Positions 20,577 to 30,869 of a stretch of DNA of 64,000 nt are shown here, piece by piece. The stretch's first letter is position 1; every line of letters starts with the position of its first letter. Location of the stretch: assembly GCF_000264995.1 (NCBI RefSeq), contig NW_006767436.1, positions 719,414-783,413 on the forward strand, given 5' to 3'. The position numbers and the translations under genes are program-made. A model generated the notes under the pieces. That model was not told the origin of the DNA and did not search any database. It saw only the letters and a list, made by a program, of their open reading frames with translations. Origin of the DNA: Punctularia strigosozonata HHB-11173 SS5 (lineage: Eukaryota > Basidiomycota > Agaricomycetes > Corticiales > Punctulariaceae).

Positions 20577-20583
20577 TATAAAA
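20577..20583 (+). promoter_or_regulatory. TATA box of the chitinase gene
   Basis: TATAAAA, 122 bp before the ATG at 20705 and followed by pyrimidine-rich sequence. Confidence 0.6.
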
Positions 20584-20704
20584 CGTCCCCTGTATCTGCT
20601 ACGGATGCTCATCCTTCCTTTCCTTCTTACTTCGTTCTTCGGCTGGTCCTTTAACCTCTCATTCAGCTTTACCGCACTTTACCCCTTTTTGACGCATATC
20701 GACT

Positions 20705-22395
20705 ATGTTGTCCTTCAAGCTCCAGTATACTCTTGCTCTCGTGCTGGTCTTGCAACGCTGTGCCCTGGCGGCTCCCATATTCCGGTCTCCGGCGTCTATC
20801 ATCCATGCTCAGGACTATACTATTCACGAGACATCGGTCGCTCCAGTAATATCGTCCACTGCCTACACCGGGACGAGTGGTCAAGGCGAAGATGGTTACG
20901 CTGCTGTTTACGTTCATAGCTCGTCTGCACCTGCCTTCGTGACGGCGACCGGGACGGTGGAGGATCAGATGGCTTCGATACCTGCTCCTAGTCCTGTTTC
21001 TGCCGCCGCGACAGCGCTTGGGGATCAAATATACGTAGCTTCGACGCCGACTATGCTCGGTGTTGCGGCGTCTGGTGCTTCCTCGCGAACCCCTGCGCCT
21101 ACCGACTCTGCTATAGCTTTCGATGCCTCTGGCTCCGCCTACCTCGAACCGGAATCACCGACTCCTTCCTCGACAGCCGGCACTCACGTGGACTCCTCCA
21201 CAGACTCTGGCGCCAAGAAGCCGCTGGTGATGGCGTACTACCCCGACTGGGCTGGCGACGGTTTCCCTCCTGAGAAGATCGACTTTGGCCGGTTTGACTG
21301 GATCGATTTCGCGTTCGCGCTTCCGGCTGAGGATATGTCACTTACTTGGGACGACTCGGATAGTGCACCGACGCTGCTTGATCGTCTTGTGGAGCATGCG
21401 CATACGGCGGGGAAGAAGGTCAAGCTTAGTATCGGAGGATGGACGGGGAGCAAGTACGTTCTATTTCCTCCACCGTCACTCGTCGCAAGAGGCTGACATA
21501 TACCACTCGCAGGTACTTCTCGCCCTCTGTGTCGACTCCTGAGAACCGGCAGACGTTCGCGAGCAACATCGCCGCCCTCTACGCGAAGCACAACGTCGAC
21601 GGACTCGACTTCGACTGGGAGTACCCTTCCCAGCACGGTGCGGACGGCAACATCGTCTCGCCCTCGGACACTGCCAACTTCCTCGCCTTCCTACGCATCC
21701 TGCGCCCCATGCTCCCCGCTGCCGCCAAACTCTCCGCCGCGGTCCTCCCCGAACCGTTCGCGGGCCCCGACGGCGAGCCCCTGGCGGACGTCAGCGCGTT
21801 CGCGGAGGTGCTCGACTGGGTGCTCATCATGAACTACGACGTGTGGGGTTCGAGCGCGGAACCCGGCCCGAACGCGCCCCTCGGCGACGCGTGCGGCAAC
21901 TCGACGCAGCCGCACGCCAGCGCGCACGCGGCGGTCGCGCAGTGGACGGCGGCGGGCTTCCCCGCGGATCAGCTCGTGCTCGGCCTGCCCTCGTACGGAT
22001 ACGTCTCGCAGTCGAGCGCGGAGCGTCTCCGCCAGCGTGCGGTCACGCTGAAGACCGAGGACGGAGGAGAGGGGCAGATCCAGTTCCGGGACCTCATCAG
22101 GCAGGGCGCGTTGGCCCTCGCTGCGCCTACCACCGACCCATCTGCGCCGGAGTACAAGGCGAAGTTCGTCGGGACGGGCGGGTACACGCGGTACTGGGAC
22201 GAGTGCTCGGCCACGCCGTACTTGCGATCGGAGAAGGCGGGGCAAGTGGTCACGTTCGACGATCCGGAGAGCATCGGGCTGAAGGCGGCGTTTGCCAAGG
22301 AGGCGGAGATGCTGGGCGTGAACATGTTCGATGTGCATGGGGATACGGACCGGTGGGACTTGATCGATGCGGCAAGGGATGGTCTGAAATTGTAA
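20705..22395 (+). CDS. Secreted GH18 chitinase, 543 aa
   Basis: Exons 20705-21453 and 21513-22395 (intron 59 bp, GTACGT/CAG). The first ~22 residues (MLSFKLQYTLALVLVLQ...) form a signal peptide. About 150 Ser/Thr/Ala/Pro-rich residues follow, likely O-glycosylated. The GH18 barrel then starts at VMAYYPDWAG. KLSIGGWTGS is the conserved SxGG strand, and DGLDFDWEYP holds the catalytic DxxDxDxE with Glu as acid. VLIMNYDVWG and a late conserved Trp region complete the fold. It probably cleaves chitin in the wall or medium. The long linker before, rather than after, the catalytic domain is uncommon; no chitin-binding module is visible. Confidence 0.94.
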
Positions 22396-24534
22396 TGATG
22401 TTGCGGTCTTGTGCTCTGCCATTCCGCTAATGCAATGCGTGCCGATGCTCCGATCCTGCCACGAAAAGTTTCCAATTTTGTTGAATCACACGTTGACAAT
22501 GCAATCCGTCGATCGTACTCCGACACAGATCGGTCATGTTCAGAAGCGACATCCCGACATGGCCTTTTCTTCCGACTCCGAGCCCGGACCTTCGGTGTTC
22601 AGAAGGAAGCGTGGTACAGATTAGGAGAGAGCTACGCACTGCGAACAATCGACTGCTGGGGTGGCATGGCTCCGCGACTGTTTATGACCAAGTATAGTGG
22701 GCAGTGACAACACGAGGCCTCAGCGTGGTGAGCTATCGACTCACTTGGTCCACATCCGGTAGGCGCCGACCGTGAGTTAGTACTTAGAACGAAGGTCTGG
22801 TTGAACCTTACCATTGACGCCCACTTGCAATTCAATGCGGGATGCATATTGAACTCTGATGACATCGCTGACTCGGATGGCATAGAAGGGCGGAGTGTAT
22901 GCGACAACAGGAAGCAACGATGAACGTTCACGGAGCATTCAATTGCATGAGTGGAGGAAGAAGTGTACGGAGAGAGGGATGCAGACTCGGAGCGCGCGGT
23001 AAGAATGACGGCGAAGGCCATCTACTCATGCTGTTTGGGGTAATGTAAATTCAAGTGCGAGCTTCAGTGGTTGCTGCACCAGGAACAAAACAATGCAGCA
23101 GCGTTCTATTTGACTATCACTGTGCATATCCCGTTTATCATACTTGAGCGCCTGATTCTGCTTCTTTCTTACTCCGTGACCGCTCAAACACCGGGACCCT
23201 TTGTCACCATCTGGGCACGCGGTATGTGGCATGACTTGTCCTCACTTCGAACTACCCGTCCTCATGGTCATGGCAGTGGGCAGTCCCGGATCTTGATGTT
23301 ATCGTGCCAATCTCCGAGTAACCAAAGAATGAGGATACGTTCCGAGCATATGAATGTCAGCCTCTTCCCCCCGGATCATTAGTCCCAGATTGGTTCATTC
23401 ATTGAGAGGGTGCCGTTATGGCCCAGAAGGAGGTCATGACAGTCGTGCCCCGCCGATTGCACGGTGTACGCAGTCTTCGAGCCCCATGTTGTGCGGTCCG
23501 TTACATGGATCGCACAATGCTACACGCCTTTGTCGGGATATATGTTTGTACGCAACGAAGGGAATGATATGCCTGATTTATTATGAGATGATAATAGGAA
23601 GATGGTTATGTCAGTACGGCCGCAGACACAACGCGCAAGACACCCACCCAATCTGAGCTCCACGACCTCAATCGAAACTGTGACCCTGAGCAACGTATCG
23701 TCTCAAAGCATTGCGCGATGCATCATTCTCTGCACTGATCTTATTGCTCGCAGCTCCACGTCCCCACTCGGATCCCTTGACTGCGAACGAGCATATTTAT
23801 TGCAGCTTGATAGATAGGCATTTGGGACAGTCCACTCACTGTACGCGGTTGAGAACCATGTGCTGCCCTGCTTCACCGTCCTGAATTGCAACGGCGTATT
23901 GGTACCGAAAGACCTTTGTATGCAGTTGGTGAGCTCCATCTTCGGGTGTTCAGTGTGCTCCATGGCAAGGGATGGTCGATTTGACTCTGCGCGTGATGTA
24001 AGTCAGGATGACATGTTTTCAGCGATTTTGGACTTGGATCGCGTACTGGTACCGAGTTGGTGTGTTGGAGCAATCGATGGGATACTGCTAGCTGAACGTG
24101 GAAGGTTTAAGAGGCGCGTCTGAGACAGAATACAGCTTTGACAGCATACGGGCGTCCGATTAACTTGCACGAAGAGATATTGAACAGCGAGCGCTCGTCG
24201 AGAAATGACATGGTCTTTATGAGTGCCAATCGCTATATTTCGGAGCAAATTGATTGGAATGCGTCAAATTTTGGTGAAACATCCCGATGTCAACTGTTCG
24301 ATGTCGCATTGTGAAACCATGAAAACGATACGATGGATGTAACATACATAGATTCCGGAATCGATGCGGAAACCCAGAGGAACGCCGTTCATCCACGTAT
24401 GACCGAACCACCCGAAGAATGCGGAGACGTCGTCACCATCATCGCCTATAGGGCTGCGGAAGTCAGACACATCCGATGCGGAATGAGCATCACAGCTAAG
24501 CGGTGGCGTTCATCAACGTACATAACACCGGGAG
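22396..24534. other. Gene-poor 2.1 kb
   Basis: A frame on the minus strand at 22632-23021 (129 codons) and several shorter ones are open, but codon choice is not that of neighbouring genes and no family is recognised. Near-copies of a GGTACCGA-containing segment at about 23900 and 24050 are the only repeats I noticed. No RNA gene is seen. Confidence 0.45.
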
Positions 24535-25217
24535 TCACATTGCGGTCACCGCCTCCTCTCCTTCAAAGGCCTCTGTAGGAACTTGGCCTTGCATTTGTGT
24601 CAATGCACCCTTGATGATGTAGATGTATGGCGCCTTGGCAGGGGGTGGTGTGCATTGGTAGCAAACAGGGAGAGAACAACGGGGGCAGCAATAACGCCAT
24701 TGTCGCTCGTGTTTATCACCTCTGGCAAGGGAGAAGAGCTGAGCCTGGTAGTAGCGCATATTAGAGCATGGCTTACCTTTCTATGAAGATGGGTTCGCCA
24801 AGTTTAGCTCCTGCATTGAGCTTCCAAACTCGCGCCTTCCCTTCAGCTGTATCCTGCGTGCGCACTATGGTCGCCCCATCGGTCTGACGCCGCGGAAGGT
24901 TGCCCAGGTGCTTATCTATGACTAGCTGTAACACGCAGGAAAACGCGTAAGTGCGGGAGCTTCTTGGGTGCAATAGAGCGGAACTCGTACGATGAACTCT
25001 CCGCATAGACAATCTAGGGTAACAGTCCGCATCAGGCGGAGGCAGCGGATCAATGTATCATAATACTCACAATATACTCTCAGCGCGGCGATAGACGACG
25101 CTGTGGGTTGCGCTGGCCATGAAAGCAGGGCATTAGAGCCGGTTTCTGCCGTGTAGCGATGCATGACCCACCGTCGGCGCTGGTGGATATCGCGGACCTT
25201 GAGACGACTTTGGGCAT
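24535..25217 (-). CDS. STEEP1/UPF0428 (CXorf56-like) protein, 144 aa
   Basis: Five short exons: 25217-25172, 25100-25071, 25013-24991, 24925-24777, 24721-24535 (435 nt). Splicing yields MPKVVSRSAIST, then LRVYYCLCGEFILVID, then GDKHERQWRYCCPRCSLPVC, and IYIIKGALTQMQGQVP. This order (MPKVV start, YYCLCG, and a CxxC later) matches the STEEP1/UPF0428 family. Family knowledge: human STEEP1 promotes STING exit from the ER; fungi lack that pathway, so the fungal role is unknown and may relate to ER export or RNA biology. Three exons are 23-46 nt, so no single frame reveals this gene. The human protein is longer at the C-terminus. It is divergent from the ankyrin gene, with 241 bp between their ATGs. 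Confidence 0.85.
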
Positions 25218-25458
25218 CGTGTGTCAATATCCAGGCGTAATGATCGAGTCAACGGCGTCTGGTAGTCATCCAATATCGGTCGGAAACCAAAGGCGCAGAC
25301 TGTCGCTTAGGAAGAAAGGCACGGTCTTCGGGAACACCGAGCTTATTGTGGCCACGTGCCAACCACTGCAATGCCGTAACGGAATAGCACTTGCACTGCT
25401 CACTCGACACTTGCCGTCCCCTTGTTTTACACCTGCTACACTCGCCACCGTCGCCGCA

Positions 25459-27551
25459 ATGGCGGAGAGGGATCTCTCCTCGCGCTTACGAAGGGCGGTC
25501 ATGGGTGAGTGCAGTACTTCCGCTGTCTTAGAGTCGACCGTTGAACATAGGAGACATCTCGGGCAGACAACAACCTCTTTATGGTCAAGCGCCTCATCCA
25601 GCGGGTCGATATGCGCAATCCAGACCCGGCAAACCGCAGATACACGTCCTTGGCTTGGGCGGCGATACTGGGCCACACCGAAACCTTCGAGTTTCTGCTG
25701 AGCGCCGGCCACGATGATCAGGAGTTTAGCCGAGTATGTCACCCGAGCGCACCTTCGTCTCCGAGACCGCCGCTAACCATACCTCACGCAATGCAGGACT
25801 CGGACGACAATACAATACTGATCCTTCTTGCGGACTCGAAGCCCTCCGTAACTTCGCCGCACCGTTTAGATCCCGATCGGGATGTCATAGGAGCTGCGTT
25901 GCGGATGGCCGTGCTGTACCACGAGCGCTATCCCGAGACACTCGACTGGGCGAACTCGCAGGGCAGGACCGCGTTACACGTCGCAGCGCTCAAGGGAAAC
26001 GAGGACCTCGTTCGGGTACGCTATTTTTGGGTTGTTCTTGTGCTCTATGGGTTTACGGGGCACTCAGACGTTTTGCGACCTGGGAGCCGATTATGATCTT
26101 CCAGACAACCAAGGGAACACCGCGTTACATTAGTGAGCACCTTTGGCTGCCGGTGACGGCACCACGTTGAGCATTTAATATTTCAATAGTGCGAGTGCTT
26201 GGGGACATGTGCCTGTACGTGATATTCTCGTACTTGAGGGATGATCGTCCAACTCACGAACGGTTATAGATAGTTCAACTACTGATTGAACGGGGCTGCT
26301 CGTATACCGTACGTAACAACGAGGGCTTTAACCCATCAGATTACGCGTATTCGTACGTATCCCCCTACACCTGCCACCAGGCTTCATGTGACATCCGTTG
26401 GCAGATTCAGCACCCGGGACGCGCTGCAAGATACCGCGCGGGAACAGTTCGAATACAACAGACGCGCTAGGCGGAATGTATTTGCTCAGGCGGCGCAGAG
26501 GGGCAACGAATGGAACGGGATGCCTGCACCTGTACCGGTACAGCCGAGGATGCGGGACTTCAGCGGTACTACCGTCCGGATGCGCAGTGGTTCGGGGACG
26601 AGTCGAACGACGAATACGTCGGACAGTGGCGACCTGCCGGAACACAACGGGTTCAACACGTTGCGACCCGCTGGCAGCCAGACTTCTTTGTCGACTACAT
26701 CGTCTCCCTCCAATCCCGCCCAATCCCTCTTCAACCCCACGACCTCACCTCATATCGGGACGTCCAACCTGCCTAAAACGTCACCTGGCCCACCCGCGTC
26801 CAGCTCTTCATCGTTAACCTTCCCCAACGGCGCCGGCCCGTCTCATGCTGCCCTGTCTCCCATCGCCTCCCGTATGCGCGAAAACGACGCAGCCGCGATG
26901 GACAAGTACTTGCAGAAGACTCGAAATCGGAGCGGCAGCGGAGAAACGTCGTCCTCCGATCCACGATCGCACAAGGACTCGACGTTCTCCTCAATAAGCA
27001 CCTCTACCGCGAACGGCGACCGGAACTTCTCGTCCGCCGGCCCGTCGGCGAACGGTGACGACATCACGTCGTTACAGTCGATATACTCCGCGCCTCGAAG
27101 GGCGCTCAAGACGTCCGCATCGACATCGCAACTGCGAACCACACCGCAACCACCCTCGATCACGACGGTCACCCCGGCCGACGGTACGACGCCCCGGACG
27201 CGATCCGGGACGAGCCCCGCACTGTCGCGGAGCACTAACGCGATACCGCCAACCAGCCCTCCGACCGCCGAATGGCAAACACTCGCCTCCCCAGTAACGA
27301 CCACTCCGCTCCGCACGCCCCCCGCCTCCTCCGATAAGCAGTACACCGGCCCTCCACGGGATTACGCCACATTCCCGGAACCACCGACGACGCCGATGCC
27401 ACCGCCGAAAGAGAAGGAGAAGGAGTCGTTGTCGTCGCGGCTCCCGAGCGGTCGACGGTTACCGTTCAACCTGCTGTCCAAGCCGCCAAGCGAAGGCTCA
27501 GGTCATCGACGCGGTGCGTCCGCGACCGCCGTGTCCGTTAGAGGAACATAG
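25459..27551 (+). CDS. Ankyrin-repeat protein with long disordered tail, 583 aa
   Basis: Exons 25459-25504, 25567-25733, 25797-26015, 26068-26132, 26190-26214, 26270-26352, 26405-27551 (1752 nt). The N-terminal ~200 residues hold ankyrin repeats: YTSLAWAAILGHTETFEFLL, GRTALHVAALKGNEDLV, then NQGNTALHYASAWGH and PSDYAYS assembled over four small exons. DALQDTAREQFEYNRRARRN follows. The remaining ~350 residues are Ser/Thr/Pro-rich, likely phosphorylated and unstructured. Ankyrin repeats mediate protein binding; similar Agaricomycete proteins exist but I know no assigned function (a resemblance to Avo2-like proteins is only superficial). The start ATG gives MAERDLSSRLRRAVM. Confidence 0.88.
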
Positions 27552-28090
27552 ATGCATGGCATCATGTCTTGCTGCTTTTCTTCGGTCTTATGTATTACTG
27601 CCAACGTCTGTTTGTCTGCCCTCGTCCTGATCTTCGGTGTATTCACGTTCCTCTTCTGTATACGCTTGTATCATTCGAAACCCCCGCACGCATCCGTTGT
27701 CCTTCCTCCGCTCGTCGCGTCATCACTCTCGGTAGCACACATGCAGATAACACGCACACACCGTTGATAATCGACGCCATATTCTTGCCCGACATTCCCT
27801 ATTTTCTGTGGCGCACGTTGGCTACGAATACAAACCTAAGTATACGAACTCCAGGCACGAAGAGTAGTCATATCGCCGGCAAATCACCGCATCCGCCCAT
27901 ATGCGCGCGCACGAGGCTCGCGACACGGCCCATTACGGCATTGCACCTGTGTGGAGCCAGCACGGCAGCCAAGAGCTGCAGCGCATCGCGCCAGCTCGAC
28001 CTTCGCTCTCATAACTGATACGCTCTGGTCATCATCGGCGCACACGCTCGACGGCCTCAGCGTCTTCCAGAGGTTCAAACACGACGGAGG
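27552..28090. other. Intergenic region, no gene seen
   Basis: These 539 bp hold the 3' flank of the ankyrin gene and the upstream region of the transporter gene. Small frames only; no clear TATA box. Confidence 0.5.
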
Positions 28091-30686
28091 ATGGCTCCCT
28101 CACCGAACGCCAACGCGGACGAAGATCCGACGACGCAGATCCCCTGGCCGTCCAGGAGCAGAAGGCAAGCCAACGGGGATGCGGAGGACGGCGACGAGCG
28201 ATCTCGCCTGCTCAAGCCCGCGGTGCACTTTTCCGACCGGACCCGGGGCGGCCAGGGCTCGAGATCGCCTTCGAGGAGCGCGGATGGCAGGAACAGCGCA
28301 GCGGCCTCGGGCAAGAAACGGCTGACGACATGGAACCTTGTCGCGCTCAGCGTGTCCATGCTCGGCGCCCAGATCGCGTGGAGTGTTGAGCTGGGGTGAG
28401 TGGCATTTGCACCTCGTACCGGTCGTAGCGCTCATGACGTTCGCCCCGCAGGTATGGCACGCCGTTCCTCCTGCGACTCGGTCTGTCCGAGACGATGACC
28501 AGCTTGGTATGGCTGGCCGGCCCCATCAGCGGATTGATAGCCCAACCACTCATCGGTAGGTGTGTATGCTATCGCGCCCGTTCAACCCCACTCACAAAGC
28601 GCCCAGGTGCGATATCCGACTCGTCAACATCCAAGTATCGCCGTCGCTACTGGATCGTGTCCTCGACAATCGCTCTCGTGCTCTCCCTGACTATGCTTTC
28701 TGAGTGCGAGAGCATCGCGGCACTCCTCGTGGATATTTTTAACGGTGGCGAAGGTGACTGGGATCCCGCTCGGAGGAAACGCGTACGTCGGTCTTTTACC
28801 GGAGAGTTACGTCCGCCTTCGACTGATCGTGGGCCAACAGGCAGCAGACGGGGCTATCGCCATAGCTGTGATCGCACTGTACCTGCTCGATTTCGCCCTG
28901 AACGCGTTGCAGGCGTCCCTGCGTAACCTGCTGCTCGACATTTGCCCCGCCGAGCAGCTCAGTCTCGGTAACGCGTGGCACGGCCGTATGACGCACGCCG
29001 GGAACATCGTCGGGTACACCATAGGTGCGCCTATATCCTGCGGCCGGGAGCAATCTCGCTGAGCCGATTCAAGGTTTCTTACCGCTCGCCAAGATCCCAT
29101 TGATTCGTTTCCTCGGTGGCGATCAGTTCCACAAATTCTGTATCCTGTCGATGATCATCCTCGTCGCCACGGTGTGGATCACCTGCGCGACGCAGGACGA
29201 GAAACCCGGAGAGACGCAGCTCGCTAGAGGTAGGAAGCAAGGGTGCGTCAGTCCGACACTGGTTGACGCGTGGCTCTCATCGGCTTTTCACCTCTTCAGC
29301 ATCATGAGAAAGCTGGCGGAAATCTGGAGCAACATACGCGTCGCCATTGTGCAGCTCCCGCGCCCCATCCGACGCGTGTGCTACGTTCAAGTCTTCGCGT
29401 TCATGGGGTGGTTCCCGTTCCTATTTTATTCGTGAGTTTTCCCGGCCACGGGTGGCGTGAATAAGAGATATAACACATGACGCTTGCAGGACGACATATG
29501 TTGGACAAGTGATGGCGTACGAGACGGGCGAAGAGCCCGATCCTGAATATGCTACCAGGACCGGAGAGCTCGGCATGCTCTTCTACAGCATAGGTCTGCC
29601 TGCACATTCGCCTCACAATTCCTCCTCATTAACTTGCCGATGCAGTCGCCGTCGTCGCCGGCACCATCCTACCCTTGCTAGCGCGGCGAGACGCGCGTCT
29701 GCTCGGCACTCCCGACGACGAGGATGAAGACGCAGAGCTTGCCCGCCTCCGGAACCAGGTCATGGAGTGGAAGGCCGAGGCGGCCTCACAGGGCCGGCCG
29801 CTCAAGCTGCCGATGATGCCCTTCCTGCTCCGCAACATCTGGATGGGCGCGCTTGTGCTGTTCACCGTCCTCACGTTCTCGACGTTCTTCATCTCGACGG
29901 TGTATCAGGCGATCGCCATGATCAGTCTGGTCGGCATCTGTTGGGCCATCGCATGCTGGGTCCCGTTCGCCATCATCATGGAGGTCGGTGCCTTCCATCT
30001 TGCGCTCTCCTTCAATGCAAACTGACGGGGGCTGTGATGCTTGGGAATGCAGTTCCTCAAAGAACAGAACGATCCAGAGATCGGCCCGCCGGCGCGCCAC
30101 AACACGAGGCCCGGCTTCCCGGGAGGTCGTCGACCGTCGCACACGCGCGTGCTGTCAACGCCGGCGTACCTGCACCGCGACGAACGCGAGCCGCTGCTCC
30201 GTGCGCGCTCGGTGGACGACTCGGACGCGGTCACAAACGACGACGCATTGGACGACAAGACGCCGAACGCGGGCGGTACCGTGCTCGGCATCCACAACCT
30301 TGCCATCGTGATGCCCCAATTCATCGTGCGTGGTCCCCGCTCCAAGGCGCATTGAAGGCGCATTTCGACCCTATCGTGTGCTCACGTTATGTTCAGATAG
30401 CCGTGGTGTCCAGTCTCATCTTCCGTATCGCGGACGCGGACCTGGACGACGACCCAAAAAACCATCATCAATACCTGGGCAAGAACGGCGTCGCGTGGGT
30501 GCTCCGCTTCGGCGGCCTGTGCACGTTGGTGGGTCGTTCTGCCTCAAACTGTCTGGGATGGTCCTGATGCCTTGCATTTAGTTCGGTGCGCTCATGGTGA
30601 GACGCGTTCCGCCGACGCGGACAGAGAAGGGGATCCGGCGCCGTCTCGCCCTCCTCCAGGTCCTCAAGGACGCCGGCACTCCTTGA
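28091..30686 (+). CDS. SUT-type (SLC45/GPH-like) sugar-proton carrier, 692 aa
   Basis: Ten exons: 28091-28395, 28452-28555, 28607-28782, 28841-29024, 29074-29431, 29490-29593, 29646-29983, 30053-30325, 30397-30528, 30582-30686 (2079 nt). After a ~75-residue hydrophilic N-terminus come MFS helices: GAQIAWSVELGYGTPFLLRL, VWLAGPISGLIAQPLIGAIS (loop 2-3), DFALNALQASLRNLLLD, and FMGWFPFLFYSTTYVGQV. This pattern is that of plant sucrose carriers, S. pombe Sut1 and animal SLC45. It likely imports a disaccharide or related sugar with protons across the plasma membrane. A large acidic loop joins the helices in the C-terminal half. Exon 5 is long; an intron inside it is possible (GTAGGA near 29229), but reading through keeps frame. 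It converges with DPH6. Confidence 0.88.
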
Positions 30687-30869
30687 ACGCTGACGACATG
30701 CGCCTCGCCTCTCCCCGCCCAGACATCATGCGGTTACCGAAACTTGGGTTAGAACGGCCGACAGGGATCTAGGTTACACCATCCGTCTTATCGTACGAGA
30801 TCTTTTCGCTATTGCTACAGCACCCCGGACTCCCTCCTGTATCCCTTGTATACATAGATGCTCATTTTG

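Larger units (their letters stand above)
19525..20704. promoter_or_regulatory. Intergenic region with the chitinase promoter
   Basis: No coding exon is recognised in 19525-20500. Near the end stand a tandem (CTTCCGC) array at 20533-20567 and TATAAAA at 20577-20583, 122 bp before the chitinase ATG, followed by CT-rich sequence typical of fungal transcription starts. Confidence 0.6.

Noticed and set aside
21691-22422. A 243-codon antisense frame over the chitinase
   Set aside because: It lies wholly opposite the conserved GH18 exon and reflects that exon's codon bias.
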